In this document: piece after piece, positions 49,063-60,484 of the stretch
Layout of the letters: each line of letters starts with the position of its first letter
Position numbering within the stretch: position 1 is the stretch's first letter
Source of the DNA: Bryopsis sp. KO-2023
Lineage: Eukaryota; Chlorophyta; Ulvophyceae; Bryopsidales; Bryopsidaceae
Reading direction: 5' to 3'
DNA length: 64,000 nucleotides
Assembly (NCBI GenBank): GCA_030272585.1
Contig: BSYQ01000008.1
Span: forward strand, 2,604,001 to 2,668,000
Notes under the pieces: generated by a model
What the model saw: only the letters and a program-made list of their open reading frames with translations
Database searches by the model: none
What the model was told of the DNA's origin: nothing
Made by a program: the position numbers and the translations under genes

Positions 49063-51654
49063 CTACTCCGCTCCTCGGACTTCAGGCAACATCAATTTCA
49101 ACCACTCCGTAATTTCCCCTTTCCATCCATCGGGCAGTTTTCCCTTGCTCCTGAGTACCCATTTCAGCCACCAAAGAGCTTCCTTCCACTTGTACCGTTC
49201 GCCCGTCAAGCCCTCCAGCACCTGGGATATCCTTCTCGCTATGAACAAAACATTCCACCTGTGCACGCTGCAGCGCATGCTGCACAGGCCATCCAAAATT
49301 CCGGTATTCCCAACAGATTCATCGCCATACAGCAGAAGTTTCAAACATGACACTCGAATAGCCTCGTCGTTCGGAGCATTCAATATCTGTCGATAAAAAA
49401 ACAGCAGCAGCAACTGACGACATTTGTGGGGAAAACAAGCTTTCGATGGAAATCGCCACAGTTCCTGTTTTTTTTTTCCCCTTCCCAAAAGTGGTACACT
49501 TAATGGTAATTTTTTTCAAGTCCACCGCTTACGAATACATTCTCTCTGGAAAAAACTTGCATGTGGAAAACCTGTATTTCAGTTGTCTCATGTTAGCATG
49601 CAAAGAGTCCTGAACCGCAATATATTTCTTACATTATGTCTTAACTGTTTTTTTTGTTTTTTTTGAAAACCAGAGAACGGAGATGTTGAACAACAGTATG
49701 AACAGGTGTAAAGATACGTACCTGCAGCACATGTTCCGAAATGGGAATGATGTCTCTGTTGAGGGCAGCGATTATGTCCAAGTCTTCTTGAAACAAACGG
49801 AATAGGCCCTTGGCTACATGCATGAAAGTCTCGTCATTATCGGTGACATACTTCACCAAAAACGCCACCACGTCTGGACGACGCAACAGCACCGGGTGGA
49901 GGAAGCTGGCTGCAAAATGGGGCACAGGGACGAAAAGAGTGGTGATATCCGCAGGAAGGGAGGAAACCCCCTCCGAATTTTTGTGAGTGGCCAGCTGTTC
50001 CAAAGTCTACACAACAAACCAGCAAGGATATGGGTGAAAAATTCTGACCACCTAATCAATAAAACTTGAGCGAGAAAAGAGAGGAATTTTCAAAACTACT
50101 GAGCATAACAACAAAACTGGGGCACGCTTCAGGAAACAAACATCAACAAACTCTATATAAATATATAATTTCATTCATCGAATCGATAATGTGTGAGATA
50201 GGTGTCCTTACCCTGATAATGAAAACGTTGAGTTGAACCAACCGGTCATGGTAGTCCAGATGTCCCTTCCACACCATCGCCGAAAGCACTGTTGCAATTG
50301 CGCTCATCGTTTTCAGTGTTTTTTCCAAAAGTTTGCGGTCCCCTCGCCAGCAAAGCAGCATGGCGATGTTCAAAACGACCTCCACCACTTGCACGAAGTC
50401 CTCCGGAATCGTGACTGCTGCATCGAAGGCCACTTGCAAAAGTGCGTCTCCGAGAAATGCCACGGGGTACTGCTCGATGGGGGCAGAAGCCTAGGGAAAA
50501 ACAGCACCACAACCCATTTTGTACAGATGTATACGAACACCCAATGGTTTAATAATTCTTTGTTTTGGTCCCCGTTAGCTTTGCCATGCTTTTGTCGATG
50601 TGAAAACTTCTGAGATGAACTTTTGAAAAAAAGAAGGGGGCGAAGGTAAAGAACATGAACTATTTTTTTCTCACCCTTTCCTCCGACGGAATGGCATTCC
50701 AATTGTCGATTGTTTCCCTGAATTTGGCTTTCAGGCCCTGGCGCAATAAGCAAGCCTCTGGCAGCATTCGTTCATAGATTTCCCACGAAATGGTGATGTC
50801 AGGCCATTTCCGAAAAGCCCCCATCATATCCAAGAAGAAGTTGTATTCTGACTCCGTCATGAAGGATTTGCTCAAGGTCACCTTAAAAACCAAGCATTTT
50901 TCACAAACAGAAAACTGAATACAACTAATAAAAGTAAATATAAGATTTCCCACCACCACCACCAAAACAAGCGAGACACGAAAAGAAATAGGACGAAAGT
51001 TAAGAGCATGACTACAGCAGTCATATGATGAACTTGCCAACACCCGAACAGGTGGCCAAATACCTTGCCAGGCTCATCCTTAAGAGCGTTTCTCTCCACT
51101 CCGGACGGCAAGTCGCATCTCAACGGCACAGAGGGCAGGGTGTCAAACACTTCTGCGACGTCGCTGCCCTGCCCTAGGGTCGCCGGGCCGGAATCAACTC
51201 TTCTTTCCTTGGTTGGGGGATGGTCGTCAAAATCGTCACTCAGGAAAGCGTCGTTCATCACCTGCCACAGTCGCCTCTTCCGAGTCCCGGGCCTACGATC
51301 TCGAGAGTCAGGATTCGCCTCCGCGTTTGAATCTTCTTCCACTACCGTCAACAATTCGACCCTGTCGAAAATCCTGATCTCTCGTTCCAGCGAAGCCCTT
51401 TGGACGTCCAGAACCGCCCTGGCCTCGCAAAATTTCCTCCGTCTCTGTCGCAGGTTCTCTTCATCGCGCTCCAGCGCTTGCTCTCGTTGACGCAACACGA
51501 TTGCTTTGCTGACGAGCATCCTTTCCATACTCATCAGCGCCAGTTCCTTCATCATGAGCCTGGACTCGCGGTCCTTGGCGCTCTCCACCGGAAACGTCCC
51601 TCCCTGCGGAGCGGAGTGCCCCCCATCCCCTGCTATACCCGTCCCCGCTTGCAT
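49063..51654 (-). CDS. Unrecognised helical protein with N-terminal coiled coil
   Basis: No family recognised. Exons 51654-51064, 50881-50675, 50490-50212, 50006-49722 and 49386-49063 join in phase 0 throughout and encode 561 residues. Residues about 30-130 are a charged coiled coil (MKELALMSMERMLVSKAIV; RQREQALERDEENLRQRRRK). An acidic/basic linker follows with RDRRPGTRKRRL, a possible nuclear-localisation signal. Residues about 200-560 are predicted by pattern to be all-helical, with repeated helix pairs (VVEVVLNIAMLLCWRG, DVVAFLVKYVTD, ALWWLKWVLRSKGKLP), suggesting a HEAT-like solenoid. The ATG at 51654 was preferred; an in-frame upstream ATG at 51837 would add 61 Arg/Gly-rich residues. 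A scaffold or transport role is possible but not shown. Confidence 0.72.
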
Positions 51655-52157
51655 TTCCCTGCCTTCCCTCCACACACACTCCCGTATTTTTTTTCCTCGA
51701 AACACGCGCCCTCCGTCACCCGTCCGTCGAAGCCTCCCCCCTCGACCAACCAGCGTCTTCTGAGAATCGTTTCCGACAACAGATCTTTTCCACCACCCAA
51801 AGCAACCCACAACAACTCTTCGATACACACTTGCCAAACCTCTGTTGGCGCTCCCTCCAGTCTCGACCCCACAGCTGCTATTTCACAAACACACAGAACA
51901 CCAAACCACCTATTCGGAAGTATGTCCCACCAAAATTCCCTCCAGAAACGAACACCACCCCGACCTTGCGCCCTCTCAACCCACGGAGTTCGTCTTTTCA
52001 GCCGCGACCACGGCGCCAGTACCTCACCAGAAAGACGAGTGCTGACAGACTTTACGAAACTGTCGTACGACGTTTGTAAACGTGACACCTTGCCAGAAAG
52101 ATACTTTGGGCCGGACGTCCCACGCTCAGATGCTGCTTTGGTTGTTTGTTTGAAGGA
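51655..52157. promoter_or_regulatory. Divergent spacer between helical-protein gene and ABC1K gene
   Basis: About 500 bp separate opposite-strand starts. It is GC-richer than most spacers in the window and open in several frames on both strands, so an extended 5' coding part of either gene cannot be excluded. Confidence 0.3.
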
Positions 52158-55100
52158 ATGAGGCTAAGTTTTTTAAGCAGAGGTGCGTCAACGAACGGCA
52201 CGCTCCTCAATCGAGCGCCGTTGAAAGTCAATCCTTTGCCGAGATGTCTTGAACGGGTTCTAGCTCCCGCCAGCAAGGTGAATAGACGCGCTGCTAGATG
52301 GCCCCTAAACGTCGCAGCTCCAGGTAGCTTTTGGAAGTCCCGACTTGTGGGCCCCTGTTCTTTTATTGACCGCGAAAACTTTCACAACACCATAATTCAA
52401 TTACAACCAGAAGTTGAGTAGCTTTTCGTGTTGCCACCTGTATGCATGAAATATGAAACCAGGGTTTTGAAATGCATAATATGTGTGTCAGATTTGCAGT
52501 AACAAAATCTTGTGTCGACAACCGAATTTCAGGACAGTTTCTTTTTCCTTGCCTTGGTTGATACTTTTGTGTTTTTCTGTGTTTGTTTCAGATGCACCAT
52601 CTGTTGAGAAAGAACCTATAAAGTTACCAGAGCTTGTGAAAGTGGAGGGCCCACTGGTTGGAGAAGATGGGATCCCTCTGGTTTATGACAAGAAATTGTT
52701 GGAAGTGAGTTGAAGCAAGCCTCAGGGTGTTGGGAACACAGATCCTTTTTCTTTTGAAAGTGCCAGCATCTGCTTGACCTTGTGAGGATTTTTTTTTTTT
52801 TCTTTTCTCAGAAAGTATAAGGATCAAGATCTTTCAATAATGTATTCAATGTGTGTTTTCACAATAACTCACTGCAGATATTGGCAGATAAACCTCAGCA
52901 AACTGTATTCTGTGGGATGCATGTCAACCCGGTGGCCTTCCTCGGTGCATTCAGAATTGCGGAAATTTCTTTTTTTTTTTCCTCGCAGAGAAAAGAAAAG
53001 AATGTATATTCTATATGTATTTATTTTGCATATTATCTCGTGTTTTGTTGAAGTCCTTTTTCTGTTGCCCGATATTGTAGGAGTACTGGAACAAACGTCC
53101 AGGTCAAATGCAGCAGAGATGGACTTTTTTTTTATCCCTTTCTGTCCCATTTATTTCAAGACTTGTGCGAGACTACACGGCGGGGACACTCGTACAAAAC
53201 GAAGTCGAAATTGCTGAACGGGCAAGGTTGGGAAATACACAAATATAGATCTATGTCTGGAAATCATTCTCGGTTCACTCCTAGATGTTTGTTTTGGTAA
53301 CTGTTCAAAGCACATCTCAAAAACTGAAAGGATGCAAATCAGGCATTTTTGAGCTTATTGCTGTTTGGATCTTAGCATTTCACTTTTTTTTGGGGGGGGG
53401 GGGTTCAATTCTGTGTGGCGATGATAGGATCAACATGGAAAAGCTGGGCCCGACGTTTATTAAGCTGGGGCAAACAGTTTCTGTTCGACCTGACGTCTTG
53501 AGCGACGCCGTGAGAGGAGAGCTGCAGAAACTCCAGAACAACGTCGAAATATTTCCAACGGAGCTTGCAAGAGAAATCATCGAGGCAGAGTTGGGCCAGC
53601 CCCTGGACGAAATTTTTTCAGAGATTTCAGAAGAGCCTGTGGCAGCCGCTTCCCTCGCTCAGGTTTTTCAATGAAGCTCTTCGTTTTTTCTTTTATTGCT
53701 TTGTGTGTGTCGATTAAAAAAACTCGATCACTGAAGGGGAAACCAGCTGTCAAGAGAGTAATATTTTCGGTGTTCAATTCATTCAGTTTTCTTCGTATTT
53801 TTTTTTACCTGTTTTCAGTAGGTGTGCAAAACCCAGCGTGAGCCAATTTTCTGAGCGTGATTTTTCCCTGCCCTCCCCAACCTCCTTTGTATTTTTTCTT
53901 GTGAGCCAGGTGTACAAGGCTCGCCTGCGAAGCTCAGGAGAATACGTCGCAGTCAAAGTGCAAAGGCCAGCCGCCCTCGAAACGATTTCTCGAGATCTGT
54001 ATGTAATGCAGAGAGCAGCGGTGGTTTACCAGCAATTGGTGGACCGATGGACCGTCCAAAAAACTGACTATGTGGAGTTGCTGGACACCTGGGCGGAGGG
54101 CTTTTATCAAGAACTCGATTTCGAAAGGGAAGCTCGAAATCAAGCTAGGTTTGGGGATATAGTCGAAGACATGGATGGGATTTATGTTCCGAAGGTGCGC
54201 AAAGTTTCCCTTTGTTTCAGTTCTTTGTCATTATGGGCTGCTCATCAAACCCGCAAAAGTTCTTGAAGGAAGTTTTAAAGAAATTTCTGACAGGTTACAT
54301 CATCTATTGATTGCTTTCTAGTCGAATCTGCTTTTTCCTCCAGTTTTTGAAGCTTTGTTTGTGACCAGGTGTATATGGAGTATTCATCAAGACGCCTTTT
54401 GGTAACAGAATGGGTGGAGGGGACAAAGTTGACCCAATCATCTCCCGAAGAAATTCAAAGGCTCATCAAGATAGGGAAAGAATGCTACTTGAAACAGGCA
54501 AGCTTCTCAGCCAAAATTTTGTTGGACATGTATCGATTTCGATTTTGTTTCGATTTCGACATGTATGTCTGCATTGAATTAAAAAAAACCAAAAACCCAC
54601 TTCCATGAGTATTTGATGGGGGAGTTATGGGTGCCAATTGAATTCCCATCCCTGTTGTGTGTGTGTGTGTTTTTTGCAGCTCCTGGAAGTGGGTTTTTTT
54701 CACTGCGACCCCCACCCTGGTAATCTACTGAAAATGACAGACGAGAGCAAGGGTCAACTGTGTATCATCGATTTCGGGCTGGTGACTGAAGTTCCAGAAG
54801 ATGTCCGGGACGTCATGGTCAGAGCGACGATTCACTTGGCCAACAGGGACTTTTCTCAGTTGATTGACGATTTCGTGGAGCTGGGCTTCTTGCCAACGAA
54901 CATCGACAGAAACAAGGTATGCGTGGTGCATCCAATCATGACTGTGGTGGTCAAATGAAACAGAGATAATAAATTTGTTGCTTTTGTTGTATTTTCTCTC
55001 AGCTTCACAGACATGAAACGATCTGGTGTGTATGTGTCAGGTGGCGCCCCTTATGAAAACGATTCTGGAGCCTTATGTTGTCCAGGGGGGGGGTGCCAAG

Positions 55101-56276
55101 GGGTTCATCGAGAACGGAAACTTCCAGCAAATGACCAAAGATATGATCAGTGCCACCGTAGAGATTCCGTTTGCAATACCACCATACTTCTCTCTGCTGG
55201 GCAGGGCAATCGTCAGCTTGGAAGGGATCGCCCTGGTGGGGGACCCCGACTACCGAATGGTAAGGAAACCCTGCCCGGCACTCTCTGCTCAGAACTCTGG
55301 TGTGTGTCCCTCCTTTCCTGGCTTGGCGTAACGAAGTGTGATCTCGCTAGGTAATGGAGTCGTATCCCTACATTGCCAGGCGTTTGCTGAGGGACAACAA
55401 GGCATCCATGAACCTCGCGCTGACGGAGATCCTGTACAGCAAGGATGGAAAGTTCCGCCCTCAACGGCTGTCTGTGCTTCTGAACAGCGCTCTGGACAAC
55501 GCCGCCAACTCGTCCGCGTTCGTGGATTTCGATTCTATGCCCGAAGATAGTGCCAGTTTGGAGCGAATCATCGAATTGTTGTTGAGCGAGGACGGCGCGG
55601 GAGTGCGACAAACGTTGATCCAGGAGCTCTCCATGGCCCTTGATTTGGTGCTCCGTCAGGTGGGAACCCAAATCCACCTTAACCTTGGTGAACAGAGGTC
55701 ACCCTCTGCAAAGCGAACCGTTGGGTTACACGAAAAGGCCCGTTGAATGCAAGGAAATCTGTGTTGAATCGAACCAGACACGATTGGAAACGCTGACGAA
55801 AAGCCAACGCCGTGTTTTCGCAGGCCGGACGGCGGTTCTCTGACCAGGTTTTGTCCGTACTGGCGCCGCCGACACCACCCTTCCCGGTGCCCTCTTTCCT
55901 CGTGCCACCAAACCCTTTCAATTTCCCCCCCATCAAGACAGCGCAGACCCAAATTCTCGACGCTTTCGCCCCAACTTTGACGCCTGAGGAGGAGGTGTAC
56001 GTGCGGAGTTTGTTCGATCTGACCGCCACTCTCGCTGGCGTGGATCCCAAAGTTGTGGAGAATCTGACGCCAGAGGCTTTGCTGAAGTTGGCAACCCAGC
56101 CACCAGGACAGAACGATGGCTCGTCCTTTTCTGAGCTGCGAGATGTCGCTGGGCTTCTGGGGTCGTCTTCGGAGCAGGGGGAGCGCTTGAGGGAAATGGG
56201 GACGAGCATTTTTGAAAACGTCGCGCAAATGTACAACCAGAGGTTGAACGAGTTCGTTCAGAGGGCAGCGCGCTGA
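52158..56276 (+). CDS. ABC1/UbiB-type atypical kinase, plastid type
   Basis: Member of the ABC1K (ADCK/UbiB) family; plastid members act at plastoglobules in prenylquinone metabolism and stress response. Exons 52158-52323, 52592-52704, 53081-53226, 53428-53662, 53910-54194, 54369-54497, 54680-54916, 55041-55259, 55351-55659 and 55824-56276 join in phase and give 763 residues. Exon 1 is basic and Ser/Arg-rich without acidic residues until the end, like a transit peptide. Motifs in order: EYWNKRPGQM, LGPTFIKLGQTVSVRPDVL, AAASLAQVYKARL, VAVKVQRP, FYQELDFEREARNQ, TEWVEGTKL, FFHCDPHPGN, IIDFGLV, GGGAKGFIENGNFQQM and IALVGDPDYRM. The Ala-rich nucleotide loop, the KxGQ motif, the catalytic Asp/Asn and the DFG are kept. 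EYWNKRPG and the long C-terminal extension resemble ABC1K1/ABC1K3. One intron is GC-AG. Confidence 0.92.
54498..54679 (+). other. GC-AG intron in ABC1K gene
   Basis: Exon 54369-54497 ends in aaacag followed by gcaagc, and the next exon begins after tttttgcag at 54680. Both frame and family alignment (CYLKQ then LLEVGFFHCDPHPGN) require this junction, so the donor dinucleotide is GC. No GT nearby keeps the frame. Confidence 0.75.
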
Positions 56277-56842
56277 TACATAATCATGCTTTGCAGTGGA
56301 CGAGCTGTATACGAATTTGCTTTTACAGGGGATTTCATTGTTATTTACACTATTATTTATTCTTTGCTCGTGGCCAGTGGTCCTGTAGAGCGGGTGGATT
56401 TTAAATTGAGACGAATTGTTATTCATTTATGTGGTTTCGACGTGAATATTTGTGTGGCTGTTTGTCTCAAGTCTCCTCTCCCACCTGAATTGGGGCAAAA
56501 AAGTAAAAGAAACCAGCCCGGTTGAAGGCTGAGGTGTTTAATACATAATGGAAGGGTAAGATTGGTGATTGTCGAGTTTGGATGAGGATTTGGTTAAGCC
56601 ACCGAGCTTTGCTTCGTTTCCAGCAGTCAGTAAAATGTTCGTTCCCACAGTGAGACAGACAGCAAAGTCCAATCACTGGTGATCACTGGTGCTGCCAGAT
56701 GCAATTGGGACAGTGAGGGAGGAGCGCGAGCGTGTGATAGTTGCAACAACAACAATAATTACATCTTGCATGAGGGGCCACTCGCCCTTATCGCAACCAA
56801 TGTTCCAAACGATTAATCCAATAAAAAAATAATCCTTCAATG
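56277..56842. other. Convergent spacer
   Basis: Lies between the 3' ends of the ABC1K gene and the dUTPase gene. If the dUTPase has another 3' exon it should lie here; none is convincing. Confidence 0.4.
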
Positions 56843-57258
56843 TCAATACCCAAATGAATCAAACCCACTCGAATCTCTCACCATTGCTGATATAGTCTCC
56901 GCCACTGAAATCTCCGGGGTCGAAATTTCCCCAAACACCAATTGGGCAATCCTATCCCCTTTTCTGACCCAATAATCATTCCCAAAAAAAATGAAAAGAA
57001 CTACCTTAATGGGACCTCGATAGTCCGAATCAATAACTCCTGCCGTAACCACCATAGAATTACGAACGCACAACCCTGAGCGGCTCTTTAACCAACCATA
57101 AAGATTCGAAGGGATTGCTCTCGCTATCTTTGTTTCAATCACCGCTTTCCCCCATGACGGAACACAGCGATCTTCAATACTAGATATATCATAACCCGCT
57201 GACCCCATCGTAGCGCAGCTAGGAACACTAGCTTCAGACGACAAGAGCTTGACTTGAA
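56843..57258 (-). CDS. DUT: dUTP diphosphatase, 5' end incomplete
   Basis: Trimeric dUTPase hydrolyses dUTP to dUMP and pyrophosphate, keeping uracil out of DNA. The frame begins VQVKLLSSEASVPS, as family members do shortly after the start. It contains motif I (GSAGYDISS), motif II (YGWLKSRSGL), motif III (GVIDSDYRGPIKVVLF, with the catalytic Asp and the Tyr of the uracil pocket) and motif IV (KGDRIAQLV). Motif V, usually R..GGFGSTG, reads RDSSGFDSFGY before the stop. A donor-like GTGAGA lies just before it, so the true motif V may be in an unfound exon. The 5' boundary is taken at the acceptor AG (57259-57260). No ATG precedes the first stop at 57275-57277. A phase-compatible donor (GTGAGT) sits at 57364, bordering LINE-like sequence. 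Confidence 0.77.
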
Positions 57259-57365
57259 CTATTGGAATTGCTATTCAACAACAACGCCCTAGCCCTTAAA
57301 AGTGCTCTAAAAAGTCTTGCTACCCAGATTTAATCAACATCATAAAAAAGTCGCCTAAACTCACC

Positions 57366-57460
57366 CTTGTTTGTTTCTATTCGTTTCGTTGATTTGTTAA
57401 GGCGTTTTTTGGTGGGCGTTTGACTGTAGCTCTCGCTCTCTTTTTGGTTATAACAAGGAA
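57366..57460 (+). mobile_element. Relic of LINE subfamily-1 3' untranslated region
   Basis: Resembles the 3' UTR of the LINE copies at 59279-59375 and 60370-60480. It shares ttgtttgtttc, ggtgggcgtttgac, tagctctcgctctc (tagttttcgctctc in the intact copies) and tttttggtt. It is diverged and truncated, so older than the others. Confidence 0.6.
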
Positions 57461-57997
57461 ACAAGGATTACAAGTTGCGTAGTGCAAAAACCTCCATGTT
57501 GCAACGACATACATGGGTGAATCGTGTCCCAACGTTCGAAGCAAGGCAAAAGCCTCTGAATGTAATTGATAGTGAAGCTTGTGGGTGACGCAATAGTGGT
57601 CGGCTGTGTTGGTTGGATTCGTGATAACTTGCTGGCTAACGCAAGTATACTTGTGGGGTTTGTTGCTTTAGACAACTCTCTAGCTAGCGCGGTTGTGAAC
57701 GCTACTGGAACACTTGGTTGGATAAGTGATTGCGTCAGGCAAACACTTAGACACACACACACACAAACACACACACAAGCGGGAACACACCAATCCCACG
57801 AATCCCGAGTTCTTACAAAGTAAAAGATGTCAAAACAACGAGTGGGCCTCTTAAGTACCCCTAAGTATAGTACGCTGACGCATGCCCCAAACTCTGGGTC
57901 TAATCTGTCTTACTCGCGAACCCACATGCGTCAGCCACCCTCGGCTCTATCCCAAACTACCTCGTATAGCGCTAAAAGACTAACAGTAATCAACTCC
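57461..57997. other. Spacer with CA repeat and hairpin
   Basis: Contains an acac microsatellite at about 57751-57779 and a perfect 11-bp inverted repeat, gctgacgcatg at 57874-57884 and catgcgtcagc at 57925-57935, with a 40-base loop. Open frames over the CA repeat are not called. Confidence 0.5.
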
Positions 57998-58037
57998 TAA
58001 ATAAACAATTCTGTTTCTGTTTCTGTTAAATAAACAA
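57998..58037 (+). repeat. Short (TTTCTG)n insertion flanked by 11-bp direct repeats
   Basis: The sequence taaataaacaa at 57998-58008 is repeated exactly at 58027-58037. Between them lies ttctgtttctgtttctgt (18 bp), identical to the 3' tail repeat of LINE subfamily 1. It has the form of an insertion with a target-site duplication. Confidence 0.8.
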
Positions 58038-58039
58038 AA

Positions 58040-58957
58040 TCTCCTAAAACAAAAAAAGATTTCCAATGTCTCAGAAATCAGAGATCCCCAATTGAAAACT
58101 CGAGAAAGAGCCCAAATATCGAAACAATAAACCAAACACAAGAATCGGTCGCTTCCAACTCAGAAACCCAGATGTGACGGGACTTTGGTTGTGGTTGTGG
58201 TAGAACAACACGCCCGGTGAAACGATCGAATAAACTTACAAAATATCCAAGTCGAATGTATCTCAAACGACAAGACCCCATTTGTACTCGCTTCTCCCTA
58301 ATCCGGTACACAACTACCCAGGGTTACAACGATCCAAATTGATCTTCCCAAACTCCATAATTGGTAGGCCCAAACTAAGTAAATCACCCAATCTACTCAG
58401 CCCCACAATAAACCAATCCGCAAATAAACTCCACTAACCACTCGCCACTAAACCCCCGTTCGATCCACAATCTGTTACACCAGAGCGAGCGCCCAACAAA
58501 CAGAGCAAACAACAAAGAACACCAACGTCCCCATCAAGCAAATCATTCAAAACAACAAAAAACAAACACCACCAGTCGCTACAAGCCCACTACGAACGAG
58601 CGTCCAACCACTCCCTGCGCAAGGCGAGCGCCCGGCGAATATAAACAGCCACACGAACCTGCCCCGGACAATTGAACAAACGAAACAGAGAGCCACGACT
58701 CTCTTCCACGACCGAGGCCACACGCAACCGCGCATAAAGTGGACAAGCAAAAATAAAGTGCACCTCGTTTTCAGGCGTCGAAACCCCAGCGTCCAAACGA
58801 AACAGGCAATACCTCTCGTGCAAAGGCACGTCCCTGTCATTCAAGTCCACATCATCGATCTCCAAACCGTGGAGACGAGCCCGAAATCGCACCCAAGTCG
58901 TACGCAAACGCAGATCGGTAAAAGAAGACAGCGCGTTCGTATAACAAAACGTCGGTT
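58040..58957 (-). mobile_element. LINE copy B (subfamily 2), 3' half, split by copy A
   Basis: Minus-strand 5'-truncated LINE. It encodes the end of ORF2 from KPTFCYTNALSSF through WVRFRARLHGLEIDDVDL, a degenerate zinc-knuckle region (CLFRLDAG where other copies have CPFCLAAG) and the end ALRREWLDARS at 58590. The 3' UTR continues to about 58040. Its UTR matches the copy at 63829-64000 but has about 290 extra bases. The upstream half lies at 59599-59965, displaced by copy A. Confidence 0.82.
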
Positions 58958-59598
58958 TGACGGACGGTGTGGGTGCGTTTTCGTGCGCGTTTGCACGGTT
59001 TGGAGATCGACGTGGCGGATCTGCTACGGAGGGATGTGCCTTTGCACGAGCGTTTCTGTCCTTATTGTTTGTCGCAAGGCAACAGGACGGCTGAGAACGA
59101 GCGGCATTTCCTGTTCTTTTGTCCGTTGTATTCTGGTTTGCGTGTGGGATCAGTTGTGTCTGAATCGGGGTTTTCGTTGCGTCGTTTGTTCAATTTGCCG
59201 GGTCAGTATCGGGTGGCTGTTTACCTTCGTCGGGCGTTGGATTTTCGAGCTCAGTGGCTTGAGGCTCAGCCGTGACGTGGTTTTTGTTTGTTTGTTTTGT
59301 GTTTGTTTGTTTCGTTTTGTTTGTTGGTCGTTTGTGGTGGGCGTTTGACAGTAGTTTTCGCTCTCCTTTTGGTTGTTGCTTGGTGTTCCGGGTTTCTTTT
59401 TCTTGGGAACTTTTTTTGGCAATACTTTCTGATACATTGATTCCTTAGTGATGGGTCTCTCGTTGATTGTACTGGGGTTTTATTGGAGACTTCATCTTCT
59501 GTGGACTTTTGGACATGGCTGAGACATTGTATGTGGTTGCAACAGGGCGGATTGGCCCTTCGCAACATGTAATTTCTGTTTCTGTTTCTGTTTCTGTT
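58958..59598 (+). mobile_element. LINE copy A (subfamily 1), 5'-truncated, nested in copy B
   Basis: Plus-strand insertion containing the last 103 codons of ORF2 (WVRFRARLHGLEIDVADL to FRAQWLEAQP, stop at 59273-59275), the full 3' UTR and a terminal (TTTCTG)4 tail. The flanks share tttga (or gtttga), a 5-6 bp target-site duplication. Removing it makes the copy-B reading frame continuous (NRF joined to KPTF). Confidence 0.88.
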
Positions 59599-59965
59599 TG
59601 AACCGATTGTAATAAGGAACGATACGCGGATGACGAGAACGCAACTGACCCACAATGTCTGCCTTGTAGGCACGCGCCCAGGTCGCCACGTCCACCTCCA
59701 CAAATCCATCAAACTGTGGAACAAAGCGCCTCACCCTATCGCGAAACTGAACCCACCAAGAACGCCGAGAATCCGGCTGACCACGCAACCAGAACAGCAT
59801 CGCCCGCGTGGGATGCGACTCTTGCAGTTGCACGAGACGATTCCAAAACTTCAGCGCGTTCCGGTACAAATAAAACGTGACCGGCAAAACACCACACTCC
59901 AAATACACGAAACTCCTCAACGCCCTCGTCGGAAGACGTAACACCGATTTGAGGTAACGTTTGCT
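59599..59965 (-). mobile_element. LINE copy B (subfamily 2), upstream half
   Basis: Minus-strand ORF2 segment from KRYLKSVLRLPTRALRSF through NALKFWNRLVQLQ and RRFVPQFDGFVEVDVATWARA to HPRIVPYYNRF. It aligns throughout with copy C (KRVLRLPVRTLRNV and so on). The 5' end is truncated near 59965, where plus-strand ORF1 sequence of copy D starts. Confidence 0.85.
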
Positions 59966-60150
59966 GCGTTCCCCAGCGGAGTTGACAGGTTCTGCCGCTC
60001 TTGCTGACGTGTGTACTGGTACGGCTGGCACATCACATCCTGTTGCATCGAATACCTTGGTGGAGGGCTTTGCTCAAACTGAGCAAAGCAAGGAGATATC
60101 TTCTGCAGTGTTTGCTGATATGTGTACTCAGACAGATCGCAGTTCTCTAG
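59966..60150 (+). mobile_element. LINE copy D, ORF1 upstream fragment
   Basis: Open plus-strand frame with a duplicated motif (ALADVCTGTAG and VFADMCTQTDRS), interrupted at 60150 by copy C. The frame resumes in phase at about 62656 across a 4-bp tagt duplication. Confidence 0.6.
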
Positions 60151-60484
60151 TACCAAACAGAAACAGAAACAGGAACAGAAATTACATGTTGCGAAGGGCA
60201 AATCCGCCCTGTTGCAACCACATACAATGTCTCAGCCATGTCCAAAAGTCCAGAGAAGATGAAGTCTCCAATAAAACCCCAATACAATCAACGAGAGACC
60301 CATCACTAGGTTATTAATGTATCAGAAAGTATTGCCAAAAACGTTCCCAAGAAAAAGAAACCTGGAACACCAAGCAACAACCAAAAGGAGAGCGAAAACT
60401 ACTGTCAAACGCCCACCACAAACGACCAACGACCAACAAACGAAATCAAACAAACAAACACAAAACAAACGAATAAAAACCACG

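Noticed and set aside
51400-52161. Long plus-strand open frame of 253 codons
   Set aside because: It is antisense to the coiled-coil exon of the minus-strand gene, whose exon phases and composition are better; the frame is a by-product of Arg/Glu-rich codons.
57566-57823. Plus-strand ORF over the CA repeat
   Set aside because: The C-terminal half is a translation of the microsatellite, and the rest has no motif or splice support.
59599-60150. Copies B and D as a single twin-primed LINE with an inverted 5' segment
   Set aside because: The head-to-head layout fits, but copy D has its own subfamily-2 3' end at 63478-64000, so two separate elements are simpler.
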